DNA of 64,000 nucleotides from Liquidambar formosana (taxonomy: Eukaryota; Streptophyta; Magnoliopsida; Saxifragales; Altingiaceae), in NCBI GenBank assembly GCA_039720395.1, contig CM077828.1, positions 16,714,264 to 16,778,263 on the forward strand. Reading direction: 5' to 3'. Under the pieces are notes generated by a model. That model saw only the letters and a program-made list of their open reading frames with translations, was not told where the DNA came from and made no database searches. Numbering within the stretch: position 1 is the first letter of the stretch; every line of letters starts with the position of its first letter. Made by a program: the position numbers and the translations under genes. This document shows positions 32,744 through 45,028 of the stretch, in pieces.

Positions 32744-34971
32744 GATGAAGTTGTACTGTGGTGCACATATTGGCATTCACAGTCATATATATAACATAGG
32801 GGGGGTTCTAACCTTGGTAGCCAAGAAAGGTACAACGGTGGAAGAAAGGAAAAGGATTGGGTTATGCCCCTGAATTAAAGATTGCTTTGCATGCCCGCCA
32901 CTACCCAAAAAGAAAAAGGAAAAAAAAGAGCTTATCTTATGGGTGGAGCTACGTTGATGACCAAAAGTTGCATGTTCTTCCATACCACGTACCAAAAGCC
33001 CTAAAACTTTTCAATTTATGCCCAGCACTCATAACAATATTACTGATTGGTGTGTCACAATTATTATTCTCGAGAAGGACTTCCATGCAACTTGGTATGG
33101 GTCGATCACAACCAAATAAGGTGGAATTATAGAGTCAAAATGTATCTTAACAATCCCGTTTTGCTTGATTGTGATTGGCCCGTGACACCACACGTGGCCA
33201 TGTCACAGTTGTATGGAAGTTTTTTTCTACTATTTCAATATAGATAAAATCTTTTCCATTAGTTTGAATTTGACAATACTCACTTAACAAGTGAGTCAAA
33301 TACCAATAGACTATCATGTCAATAACACAAATACTATGTCGATAACATTGCAAATCCTTTGGGTCTTAGAAACGAAAAGAAGGATAAGAAAACACCAAAA
33401 ATGTAGAGACAATTTAATTGGCTTAGAAATAATTCTGTTTTAAAGCATTTTTGCTCCTTTTCCTAAACTTAATTTTTTAGAGTCCCAAACATAGGCTAAA
33501 AGAGGGGAAAAAAATAGCAACAAAACTAAGGAATCAAAAGAACTAGCTCAGCAGTTACATATTCTCAAGAGCTATCGTAGTTTTTATTAAGAATGCAATT
33601 GAAGAGAAAGTGCACGTATTTGTTATTTTCAAGTTTTCAATCTAAAAGCTTAAGTAATGTTGTTCGATGAAAGACCCAAATAAATATATGAAGACATATC
33701 AACATCAATATTTAGATGATGTGGGATGTGAGACTTTCCAACACTCTTCTTTATGTGTAGGCCTAATAAGATAATAATAAACTTATCGTATGAATAATAA
33801 AAACAGGTTAACAAATGGGTCACAAGAACGGCTGGTTGTGATACCATGTTAAATTTTCAACCTAAAAGTCTAAGGCGAAATTGGTCCAAAAATGACATGT
33901 TCTAATACCATACTAAAATTCCAACCTATACTCTTAACTAGTTAAGTCGATAGTTTAAACAAATATATGAACCCATAGCAACATCAATATTTAAATGATG
34001 TAAGATGTGAGACTTTCTGACATTTGCATAGGAGACTAGAGTGCATCCTTTAGTCAATTATAACATCTACTAGTTTAATTTCTTTTAGAACATCTCGACT
34101 GGTTTGTACTACTTGTATTATTTCTATTTTAGCACCTATTACAATATTAAATGCCATAATTGGACACTGTGTTCCAATGATGCAAGTGACACAATATGTA
34201 TTTTTTTTTACACAACCACTATCCCTTCCTTTTTTTCTTAACCACATTTGTGCCACATAGCAATATAGTACAAGGGTGTGCAAAATATGGTACAAGGATA
34301 TGTTATTGCTATTTTTTTAACACACCCTTTAGCACCCCATTGGAGCAACAATGAGGCACTGCTAAATTATGATAATAACACATTTTATGGCATACTATTA
34401 AAGATGCTCTTAGAACACTAATCCTATGTGGGAATATTTACTGAAGACTATAACAGTATTTTATCCGAAGAAGAAATACCTTTTACACACGTTTTTTTTT
34501 TCTCCATATGTAGTTCTTATTTTACGAAATCCCACTTAGAACACAGACGCCAAAATTCAAGTTGATTTGTGATTAAGTAAGAGTTACTTTATCCACAAAA
34601 ATGACATTTTTATTGATTAGAAATATAAAATTTTCAATCGGATGACTAAATTAACTTGATTTTTGACATGTATATTTTATATGGAAAGACAATCTAATAT
34701 AATAATAGATTTCACAAAATATGAATTATAGATGGAGTTTAAAAAATGTGTAAAAATTAATGTAAAAACTTTTTTTCATTGATCTTGACTCATATTTAAA
34801 ACCATATTTCGGGATACCATTAAGGAATAGGCAGTTGTCTTGGAAAAAAAAAAGAAAGAAAAATCGGCTGTTGTAAGACGTTTGGACTATGCCAAAAAAT
34901 AGGCTGTTGTAGCCAGAGAGGTGGGCACAAATCACAATGTGTGCCAATGTAAATATTTTGCAACGGGAGAA
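32744..34971. other. Upstream region of RTNLB, otherwise gene-free
   Basis: The first few hundred bases would hold the RTNLB promoter. No clear TATA box was chosen. Around 33650-33740 and 33955-34025 a segment of about 70 bp (CAACATCAATATTTA, then GATGTGAGACTTTC) is duplicated. Other open frames show no domains. Confidence 0.5.
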
Positions 34972-35084
34972 GATCCTCTCCAGTAATTGGACATGTCCAG
35001 TAAAATTTAAACCATCCATGTGAGATCCCATCTCACATGGATGGTTTAGATTTTACTGGACATGTCCAATTACTGGAGAGGATC
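34972..35084. repeat. 113-bp near-perfect palindrome (foldback MITE)
   Basis: Two 54-nt arms match at 53 positions around a 5-nt centre (TCCCA at 35026-35030). The outer ends are GATCCTCTCCAGTAATTGG. Related ends (GGAGAGGATCC, GATCCTCTCCA) occur near 41230-41270 and 36000, so it belongs to a small family in this genome. No target duplication is evident. Confidence 0.9.
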
Positions 35085-36919
35085 CATGCCTGACCGATAG
35101 AAGTGATCGAATTTCGAGATATACACTATTTTCTTAACAGAATAATATAGATTTGTGCATTGTCAATGTCTTGAATTAATGTGTTACAGAGATACGCATC
35201 TCTCATGTTCAAAATAAGTGAAAGGAAGTGGAAGAAGATGAAATTTAATCCTTTTCCATACTAGGAAAAAAATCAGTTTATGCTGTTTTTAAATTGACGC
35301 GAAGAATTCATTATTACAAATCATCTGAACATCACCACCTAAGAAATATGGGTATGGATAAGTGATGGGGGTATAAGATGACACGACTCGGACATGAGGA
35401 TACAATAAATTTTCACGACATACATGGCAAGGATAAGACATTAATAAAAATATAAAACATTTATTTGTATTGTTTTTAGACATAAATCATTTAAAAATAC
35501 ATATATTTGTATTGTTTTTAGACATTCTAATTAAGTTGTTCATAGAAAATATATGACAAAAAGAAAATAAAAAATATATATAAAAAAAAAAGATAAAATA
35601 AGAAGTATTGTGTTAAAACAACGTCAAAAAAATAACGTATCCGATACGTGTCCGACACAAATACGTGATCTTTAATAAAGTCACGCGTTTTTCTTAGACC
35701 AACACAATCTTGCTCAAATTCCCCACGTCTTTTTTTTTTTTTTTGTTGGTGTCCTCACCATGTTTTGGGACCCCCCGTGCCCAATGGGCAAACAGGGACG
35801 TAGAAATTAAATAAATTATGAAGCAACCACAGGATACCTTTGGGAATATAAAATAACTTGCCACCCCTATATTCGGAATTTTATAGTGAAAAATTATCAT
35901 CCCTATTAATGCGGGGTGGGTGGGACCTTTGCCGCCTCGCCGGCCGTTTTTGTTTTTCCTATGTTTCTCCACATGCATTGTGTGATTCAAGGGCTCGGAT
36001 CCTCTCCAGTTTGCTCCTCTCCATTTCCCTCCAGTATGCGGCTTACAATTCGCCACATTATCTAAAGCCAATCCAACGGCTTGTAATGACCATGTCATCC
36101 TTTCCATTACATGTGCTATGTTATCTTCTCAAAAGAGTAACAGCTTTTGTGACAAGGTAATATATATACTCTTCGGCGGCAATCAAACTCCATGGATGGG
36201 AACCAAAGGCACATTTGTGAATTGCCATGACATTTTTTCTTTCTCCTTTCCAATCGAACATCATATTTTATATTTATTTTTTAGAAGTTTTTTCAAAGAG
36301 TTGGATTTAGAAAGTTATGGTGACTCCCTTAAGATTCACCTTGTGGAATCAAATAGGACAAAATGTATGTTAATATTTTTCCTTTTTTCTTCTGTATTGC
36401 AACAATGCTCTGAAGAGGTCCGTAGCAGAGGTTATTAGAGCATAGAATCCATGGAGACACAAAAATTAGGAGTCTAAAAACATTGGTTATGCCCAAATTT
36501 TGAATTTGTAAGATGACAATGGCATCCAATCCAATAAATCAATTCCATTTTGTGTCTTCCTTATTGCTTTGCCGTTACAGTGATGGAATGGTAGTGCTCA
36601 TAAGCTAAGAATGTGAAAATGAGTTTGCAAAGTGACTTGGCCCATCAAGAACCCTGAGATTTGGGTGAGCTGTTAATAGCCGTCAACTGGACCCAACTGG
36701 AAGCTAGCGGACTGGAGGGGATCTAATCCCGTGATTGAAATATGTACAGGTGCCGTGTTTCTAGCAAAAAGTGGACCACTATCCTTAGACCGCTTCCCCA
36801 TTTTTCTTTCTTTCTTTTTTTATTTTTTATTTTTTACTTTTCTTTTTAAAATTTTAAACTTTTATAAAATTTTACTTTTTTTTGGGGGGTGGGGAAAGTG
36901 TGGGTATTTCAAACTTTAA
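35085..36919. other. Gene-free AT-rich region
   Basis: No gene is supported. The segment 35995-36080 starts with GATCCTCTCCAG like the nearby palindrome family and may be a fragment of a relative. Open frames at 35694-36438 show no recognisable domain. Confidence 0.5.
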
Positions 36920-37712
36920 TATTAAAGAAAATTACATCGATTTTTCTTAACTCCTGAAATTTGGTAAAATAACATCGACCATCCTTGATGTTTTTAAAAT
37001 TATATTTACCTCTCTTAAAGTTTGGTGAAAATTACACATACCTCTGTTTCTTGGGAAATCCTATGGTATCTTTGAGGATACCGTACCCAAATTAGTTGTA
37101 ACTGGTCACATTTTATGATAACTCGAGATTACCATAAAATGTGATTGGTCATTACTTCGGATATAGTATCCCAATTTTTTCACGGGAAACCATAGGATTT
37201 CCCTCATTTCATTAGTTAACCATTAGATTAACCAATGGAAATTATTGATGTCATGCAAAAACTAATCAAATTGCCAACTTTCATCTTATTGATAGTGCTA
37301 ATGCATAACAAAATTAAAGTAATCCTAAGTTGACCATGTAATTATCCTAAAAAAAAGAAAAAAAAAATTTTTACCATGAAAAGATGAAAATGCGTCCATT
37401 TGCCTTTACTGAATGAGTTAATGAATAAATAGGCTAAAATAACCATAAGTTGCCATGTAAAGCCAAAAATACCCCCTATATAACCATTAGAGGCATGTTG
37501 CACCTATATAATGGCTGTATGAGCTTTGGGTGAGAAGCTAGAGGTAAATTGGACATGCATCTTACGTGTTTTTTTACCGGAAAGAGTACCAGAAGGGAGG
37601 TCGAGTAATTTTTGTCAAATTTCAAGGGAGTTCAATGAATTTTTGAAACATCAAAGAGGTCGATGTAATTTTACCAAACATCAAGAGAGGGTAATATAAT
37701 TTTCTCTTATTA
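36920..37712. mobile_element. Foldback element with internally repetitive arms
   Basis: The left arm (about 36920-37045) and right arm (about 37565-37712) are inverted copies, roughly 75% identical by eye. Each is built from reiterated blocks of the type TTTGGTAAAAT.ACATCGACC..C.TTGATGTTT. Long, internally repeated inverted arms are typical of foldback or Mutator-like non-autonomous elements. A smaller hairpin (37053-37203) is nested inside. Confidence 0.6.
37053..37203. mobile_element. Nested 151-bp hairpin MITE
   Basis: Perfect 15-bp inverted ends (GGGAAATCCTATGGT and ACCATAGGATTTCCC) enclose further inverted blocks (GGTCACATTTTATG/CATAAAATGTGATTGG). The whole segment can fold into one hairpin. 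Confidence 0.75.
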
Positions 37713-37957
37713 TTATTATTGTTATTGTTATTATTACTCTTATTTTCTTTTGGTACACATACTTTAAGCTTATTCAAACCCTACTACTAACTAGGAGTGC
37801 AACTTGATTCGGTGCAAATTGATTGAGATTCAAACTGAAATCGATCATATGGGTTGTTTGTTTCGGTTTTTAAGTTATATACCTTAGTCTAGTCTTAAGT
37901 TTAAAAGTTGATAACCAACCTTTATTTGGTTCGGTTATGTTTTGAGTACGTTACTGA

Positions 37958-38809
37958 TAGGGCTGGCAATTTGTGCCCAAACCCATGAACCCGCCCAAGG
38001 TAAATGGGTGTGTACTGGTAATTTTATTAATTGGGTTGTAAATGGGTACCCATAAGAAGCCCAACTAATAATTGGGTCTAATCGAATTTACTTAAAAATT
38101 GTTGGGTGAGGAACAAACCCAATAGGATCTAAAAATGAAATGTTTAGCTGAAAATGAAATGAGCACATTTATAACCCAATTAATAAAATTGGGTTGTAAA
38201 TGAAATAAAAATGCCCTTTAATAAACATTTAATAATGAAATGAGCACATTTACCTAAAGGCTAGGGATCTGAAAATGCCCTTCTGGTTTTCAATGTTTCT
38301 CTTTTTTATTTTATTTTTATTTTTTGAATTTGGTATTTTTGGTAGATTTGAAAATGAAATGCTATGGTAGTTGGAATTTTATTTTTATTTTTATTTTTAT
38401 TTTTAAGTCCGGGTCATGACTTGATTAAAATGGGTTTGGGTCAACCTTGAGATTTTATATTTTAGAGATTTTATATTTAGAGATCTAAAAATGAGTTGTG
38501 GATAAAAGTAGCAAAAATAATGGACAAATGTTTTTTCTTTATATTTTGGGTAAAAAAACAAAAAAAATTATAATGCAAAGTCACCCAACGTCAAAAGTAG
38601 AACCACGAGCCCAATTAACATCTTAAACTAGTCAATAGAGGTATGCGGGTTGGGTTGGGTTGGGTTTCTACTTGTAATAAATGGGTTAATTTGGGTTTTG
38701 CTTAAATGGATTCTCATGTAAATGGGTTGGATTGAGTTTGGGTGATATTATGACTAAACCCATTTAAACCCACCCAAACCTGCCCAAACCCACCCAATTG
38801 CCAGGCCCA
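37958..38809. mobile_element. Non-autonomous hAT-type element
   Basis: The 852-bp segment has inverted ends TAGGGCTGGCAATT and AATTGCCAGGCCCA. It is flanked by the 8-bp near-duplication GTTACTGA (37950-37957) and GTTATTGA (38810-38817). Subterminal CCCAAACCCA/TGGGTTTGGG repeats occur in both orientations. The end sequence and 8-bp target site fit hAT transposons. No transposase remains. Confidence 0.8.
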
Positions 38810-38817
38810 GTTATTGA

Positions 38818-40619
38818 GTAAACCGGTGCAACTCCAGAACCAACCTTATATAGACAACATATATAGTATACAGATGTATATTCAATGAAATATCTTTTGT
38901 TCTAATCTTAATCTTCATTTTTCTAATTTTCTTCTATATATTAAAATATATGCTCTGTATTTATTATATATAAAAGCAATATAAATTTTTTTTTTTTTTA
39001 TTGATTTTCTTACATAGATGTATTAATATTATAGTAAAATTTTATGTTTCATTGTAATATTTAAAAAAAAAAAATTATGAAAATATTCTTTCCAAACTAA
39101 AGTAAACCAAACTTTTTAAGGGTTGGATTAGTTTGATTTTGCTAGTATATGGTTTAGTTTTGGATTAAGAAAATAAGTACTGATCATTGATCGGTTCATT
39201 TTGATGACCGCACCAACTCAAACTGAACCAAATTGAAGGGTCATTGGTGGGATTTTTAGAAGAGCGTCTTTTTTATTTTTTATTTTTTTTTTCGAATTCT
39301 TTTTTAATGCTCATACTTTTTATATATTAGTCATTTTATTATAAAGTGAACTTGATCAATATATAGAAGTTGCATAAAATGATCTCAATCTCATCATTTA
39401 TTGATCACTTCAATGGCAGACATAATTTAATGGTGAATGAACAATAAAATTAAGCTGCATCAAGATCATCGTATACTAGAATACATATATAGAATGGTGT
39501 GCTTGGTCGGTGCCCAACTAACCAATTCAAAGCTTGGTTTAAAAATTATTTTTGAAGCTTGGTTCACTCTCTAATCAGTTATCCTTACACGTCTTTGGAT
39601 GTTGACATTTCAAAAGAATCTTGATAAAAAATTGCCACCTCCCTACATGAATTATTCACCTACCAACTTGTCTAATTTAGCTGGGGCCGTATAGCTTAAG
39701 CTTAGGTTATTGAGCAATTGACAAGTAAAAGAACTCTAAATATAATGAGCTTCTAAGAAAACAAGCAATTAATTAGTCATTCCCGAGCAACTTGATTCAT
39801 TTAATTATCCTTACCTATTATAACTTGTATTGCATCCGCGTGTGGATATTCCTTTTTAGCGTACACATAATTAGAATACACGTACGCACAATCTCTTGTG
39901 CGTACACATACTTTGAATATACATACGCACCATGGGCTGCTGGACGTCTTGTTGCTAAATAAGGATTTAAATTTATTTTAGTTATTTTTAGGAGTTTTAA
40001 TTATTATTATTTATTTAATTATTGCTTTACTAGTTTCCTAATTATTTCTTACTTATTCTAGTAGAACTATGTTTTCTTGTTATAGTAGAATTAGGTTTTC
40101 CTATTTCATTGTTTAGTTCTCCATATAAAGGGATGTAAGCCCTATGACAAAAGGAGTTTAATGATTGATTATTTTGAGATTAATAATATCGAGAGAAAGA
40201 GTTTCTCATTTATTTTATGCTTTCGTGGTCTTGAGTGAATATCGATTGTCATTGCCTACTATCTGGCATTGTTCTTGTGACAATCGACAGATTGGTGGAC
40301 GCTTGATTATTCTTTAGTGAGTTTCGTCTCAACTGCGTATTTTCGCTGCATCGTAATACTAGTTGGTAATAATACTAGCTGCACTTGCATTACATTACGT
40401 TTGTGATTCAGCATTCTTAAGTTTGCCTAAGGCTCATGATAAATGCTGAAATCACAATGGCAGAGTTTTGATAACGTCAATACCGAAAAATTTCCAAAGT
40501 TATGACTATTCATAATATGGGGCTTTACAATCTGTAATCAAATCTTCGCATTCTTTAGTTCTTATAGTCTTCCGATGACAAACCTTTTTCTTAGATCAAC
40601 CTACAAACTATATCTTTTC
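38818..40619. other. Gene-free AT-rich region with an LTR-like fragment
   Basis: At about 39950-40440 a TATAAAGGGATGTAAGCCC block followed by TATCGAGAGAAAGAGTTTCTC resembles the promoter/R region of plant Copia LTRs. I could not define its ends or a target duplication. The rest is AT-rich with nothing recognisable. Confidence 0.35.
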
Positions 40620-40636
40620 AAAGGATGACACACATC

Positions 40637-40770
40637 GTCAAAGTCAAGCATTTTGTATGGATTGAGGATGTCCTAGAATTTGTTAGGGACTATTTTGTTG
40701 TTGATTTGGGCTCGTGAAGCTATTAATAAAATCTCTTAGATCGTCTTTTATCAAAAAAAAAAAAAAAAAA
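40637..40770 (+). mobile_element. Short 5'-truncated LINE-like insertion with poly(A)
   Basis: A 134-bp insertion ends in a poly(A) run. It is flanked by a perfect 17-bp duplication AAAGGATGACACACATC (40620-40636 and 40771-40787). A poly(A) tail plus a long target duplication indicates LINE-mediated retroposition. The body (TTGTTGTTGATTTGGGCTCG, then AATAAAATCTCTT) looks like the 3' end of a plant L1-type LINE. Confidence 0.75.
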
Positions 40771-40787
40771 AAAGGATGACACACATC

Positions 40788-43700
40788 TTATTTATTTATT
40801 TATTAATTTAAATAGAAAATATAATTAAAAACCTCTCAAGACAAGACTTACCAACTATATTCTTTCAAACAATGTACAGAATTCATTTAGGAAAATTAGA
40901 ATCCAAATCTGATTACGTTTGATCCCAAGAGATATTATTTGCACTCTGAGAAAGGGCTCCACACTCCTACTCTTTCTTACACTTTGAGAAGTATGGAAGG
41001 CATTTTTAGGAGTCCGCATCATATTTCTCTTAATCTATTTAATGACTTAAATTAGTTAAATAATTTGCTAATTTATTACATTCTCTATAAATTAAATATG
41101 ACTAAACTTGGCTATTGGCATTCAGGCCATATATTCTCTAAAATATGAAAGACTTCTCTCTATTTTTTAGATGGTCCAGTGAAATCTAAATCATTCATAC
41201 TATGTGGGACCTATCAAATATCAATGATCCAAATTAAACTAGATGGTCCAATTAATGGAGAGGATCCTAATCCCTCTAAAATAATCATAATGCAATAATT
41301 GAATTATAAAAATATTCCCATATTTTAAGAATATATCTCTAAACTATATAAACCATAAATTAAAATATTAGGATCAACTTCAATATAGAGATTTCTAATA
41401 CATTTACGGTTTGCAAGAAGAATACTATACCTAAGAGCAATAAATAAATAAATAAAAATTAAAAATTAAAAATGAAGAAGAAGAAGAGAGCAATAGGTTC
41501 CATTTTGTGAAAAATAGTGTTATCATCGAACTAAATTGATCACATGCTAATAGGTTATCATAAATAAAGAACCAACAGCATTTTTTATTTATTTATTTAT
41601 TTTTAAAAGTTTTAATTGATCTATAAAAAATTTAATTTAAACCACCCTTCATTGAGAGGAATTCTAACGAATAAATTTAACATCCTGCTGAATTTCTTAA
41701 TCATCATATCCTTAGAATTAGATAAATTTAAGTTAACATTTTCCATGTCAAAATCAGAAGAAAGGTTAGACTGTGTTTGGGTGAGAAGTTTCGAGGTGGA
41801 ATTTCCTTTTAAGATAGAATTTCTCAAATTTTTAAAATCAAATTATGTGTTTCACTAACTAGAGTCGAAATTTCTAGACTTTGGGTCAGGACTTTAACTT
41901 GAAATCGGGGGAAAGGGGGCAGGGGTTTCAAATTTTGTCTAGTTAGATGGAATTTGCCAAATTCCACATTTTAAACAAGGAAATTACAAAATTCCATTTA
42001 GAGATTCCAACTATCAAAAAGTTATAGCCAAACAAGGAACTTTATAATTTTGACAATTATAAATTTTGAACTTTGAAATCCCATCATTTTAAAAATCCCC
42101 ACTCAAACCCAAGTTGCGGCTCTCTCAATAATTAGAAACTTATAAAAATTATCATCTTAATTTGTTTAATATCCAATGACCTTGAACTATGATGAGAATC
42201 ATTTAGGTTGTTCTAAGTCGTCCTGAACTTGTCTCCACGCAAACCAAAGCCTTCTCCAGCTTATAAAGTTTCGCACCCTTTTCATTTCTCAGCGAGATCA
42301 AGTTGCACACTAAATCCATAGCCTTAAGAATTCTTCCAGTGTGTATTCAATGAGCGGGAAGCTCTTGCTTAAATAAGCTCAAACCTTATAACTCCCTATA
42401 TAGTTCTAAAACTTTTTTCTTTTTTGGCTAAACACACATAAGAAACACACACACAACACACGAATGAGGAAACCCACATATGTAACATAGATCAAAGGAA
42501 AGCCCAAGAACTCATAGAGTTAACCCACACTCAACTTTCAAAAAGACCTACCTCTTGAAGGAGAGGCAAAATCTTATAAACTCCTAATTAAGGCAAACCT
42601 TGGCGCATTAGCCGATGTGAGACCTTACACCTCCAAAGGAATCTTTTTTTTTTGTTAAACACACATAGAAAACACACACACAACAAGGAAGAAGAAGAAG
42701 ATCGAAGAAGAAGAAGAAGGAAAAGAAAAACCAAAAGCCTCCAACATATGAGATTTTTCATGAGTAGTCAAATTTGCCTCAAAGTTTAACTCAAAGCTAG
42801 CTATTTTGTCTTGGTCTCACAAAAGTTGTTGAAAATGCTTTATCTCAACAAAATAGCTCAAATGCAATGGAAATGCTTTGAAGATTCCAACCAGTTATAC
42901 AGGCAAGGGCTGGGTGAAGCCTACCCCTGGGCAAACCAGCGCCACGACCCAATATCAAATAAATTTTAAATTATTTATAACAAAGTGGTACACCAAATTT
43001 TTTATTAACTATCTTTTCAAATTTTTTATTGGAGAAGTTCCCTCTTTCATTTTTACTATTTTTTATACATGTTCTCCACCCAGTGGACAATATTACTCCC
43101 ATCATCATTCGGTGACGGATACTCTCCTTTAACATTATTCTAGACATCACTAATGTATCTGCATTTCAAATAATAATAATAATAATAATAATTTTGTTCT
43201 TCATTGCCCTTATAAGACAAGGGACGGTTAGAATTTTATTAAAAACCTCAACATGCACCAATGCGGGTTGGGAAGTGAAAAGGAGGAGGAGAAGGAAAAT
43301 ATCTCAATCTTCGTAGAACGAATTCTTCAAAGTTTTATGATTAGGGAAATATTAGAAATGTTTAGAATAATAAATAATAAATAACATATTAATTCATATT
43401 AGGACAAGAAAGTGAATCAAAATCCTAACTATTTTAAGCAAGAAGATTAATTCTGTCTTTTAGAAATTTTAACGGGGGCAAATAAGTCAATTACAAGTTT
43501 TTTAACTTCAGTCACTTTTAGTAGTATAGATATAGATATAAATATAGGTCACTTGTTTTGATAAATATCTAAGTTCTTAAGTACTTAACATGCGTCAATG
43601 GGCACATTAGTTGATGATCGAAGGTGGTTAATGGCATTAACCCATCAAGTGATTACTCTTGCGAGTCATGCATGCTAACAGTCACATGTAACAACTTTAA

Positions 43701-45028
43701 TTGATAACTATTCTTATTTTAATGCTTGGAGCATAATGAGCCTTATATAAAACCATCCACACTTGAACCATCTTGTTCAACTGTGTATACTCAATTATTC
43801 TAGAAAGAAAAACTATTTTTTATTCATTTGTTTTCATCATTTATTTCCTCTAAAATTTTGTGTATAAGAAGGTATTAGAGGGGAGCTTCTTGCTTTGAAA
43901 AGTTGTGCAGACTTGCAAAACCTACGGCATGGGTGACATGGGTGGTTGGGGTGTTGTATCTCAGGATGATATGCTAGGAGGCCTATTGCACCGGTAAAAC
44001 ATCGTACATGACACGTATCGTCTCAAGCGGGTGACATCATGCAAGTTACACCTCATCTCAATTACCCTAATTTTGTGGCAATATGTACTTTTATAGAGGA
44101 AAATCTTGATTTAGGTAATATTTTTCCTTATTTCCTCAACAATTTCAGGATGATTGGTTGATTGACTATTTTAGTTTGTTTGCAATTGTGTTGTTTGTTT
44201 TGTTTTTTGTTGGTTGTTTCTTGGTTCTCTTTTTTAATCCCTTTATTCTATTGTCCTACTCTTTTCTCTATTCAATGAAGTTCTTGTTTACCATAAAAAA
44301 AAAATAAAAAAAAGATAGAACTTTTATGTAAATTCTAAAAATTACTGGTCCACAACCCCTAAAAAGATAGAACCTTTAGTTAATGTTTAGAAAATAATTA
44401 GGAAATTATTGAAATATATAGGATAGATTTGGGTTTCGTTTGATGAAAAATCGGAGACAAATTTGAAAAAATCCTAGAATAATTTGAAAATCTTATTACT
44501 ATGCTCCCAAGTTTGGAATAGGTGGCACTTAGTAAATTTCTAATGTCATGTTTAAATATATATTTAAAAAAAAAAAAAAAAAAACATAGCAAAACATATA
44601 AGTCACCCTCCCAGACTCCCTGAGTGTGACGAGTGACTCCACGCTTAAAAACCTTGACAGGAGCAGAGAATCCAACAACCCCCACCCCAAACCTACTGTC
44701 CTCATGATGTACTCATATTGAATTCCTTTTTAGATGCAAGGGAAAAAGATTCAACAAAAACAGAAGAGGGAAGAAACTGAGAAAGGGCTGCGGACACATG
44801 CATCCACCATCGCAAGAAACAAACGAGTACCAAAAATTGACATGTGAATAAAATATTTCACTATTCTATACAGAAAAACGACAGAGCAACACCACCAAGA
44901 AGAAAGAAAGAAACAATTAAAGTACTAACAATGGCTACTCCCCACGTTTGTCTCACAGCCCAATCAAAACTCCACACAAAACCACCCAACCCATCACCCC
45001 CAATACCCTTCTGCTCACTCCAAACCAA
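40788..45028. other. Gene-free region ending in the epimerase promoter
   Basis: AT-rich sequence with fragments: a palindrome-family relative near 41170-41270; a possible MITE at about 41769-42113 with weak ends; a duplicated CACACA-rich block near 42430 and 42655; (AAT)n near 43168-43190; and a LINE-like 3' tail near 44170-44310 (CTATTCAATGAAGTTCTTG then poly A). The last few hundred bases should contain the epimerase promoter and leader, which includes an upstream ATG at 44931. Confidence 0.45.

Noticed and set aside
35858..36438. Two overlapping plus-strand open frames of about 100 residues
   Set aside because: They begin in a fragment related to the palindrome family and show no recognisable protein features.
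39950..40440. Possible solo Copia-type LTR
   Set aside because: The TATA and R-like wording is suggestive, but I could not define TG/CA ends or a 5-bp duplication. It is mentioned only in the region note.
41769..42113. Possible MITE with TGTTTGGGTGAG-type ends
   Set aside because: The two ends match poorly and no target duplication is visible.
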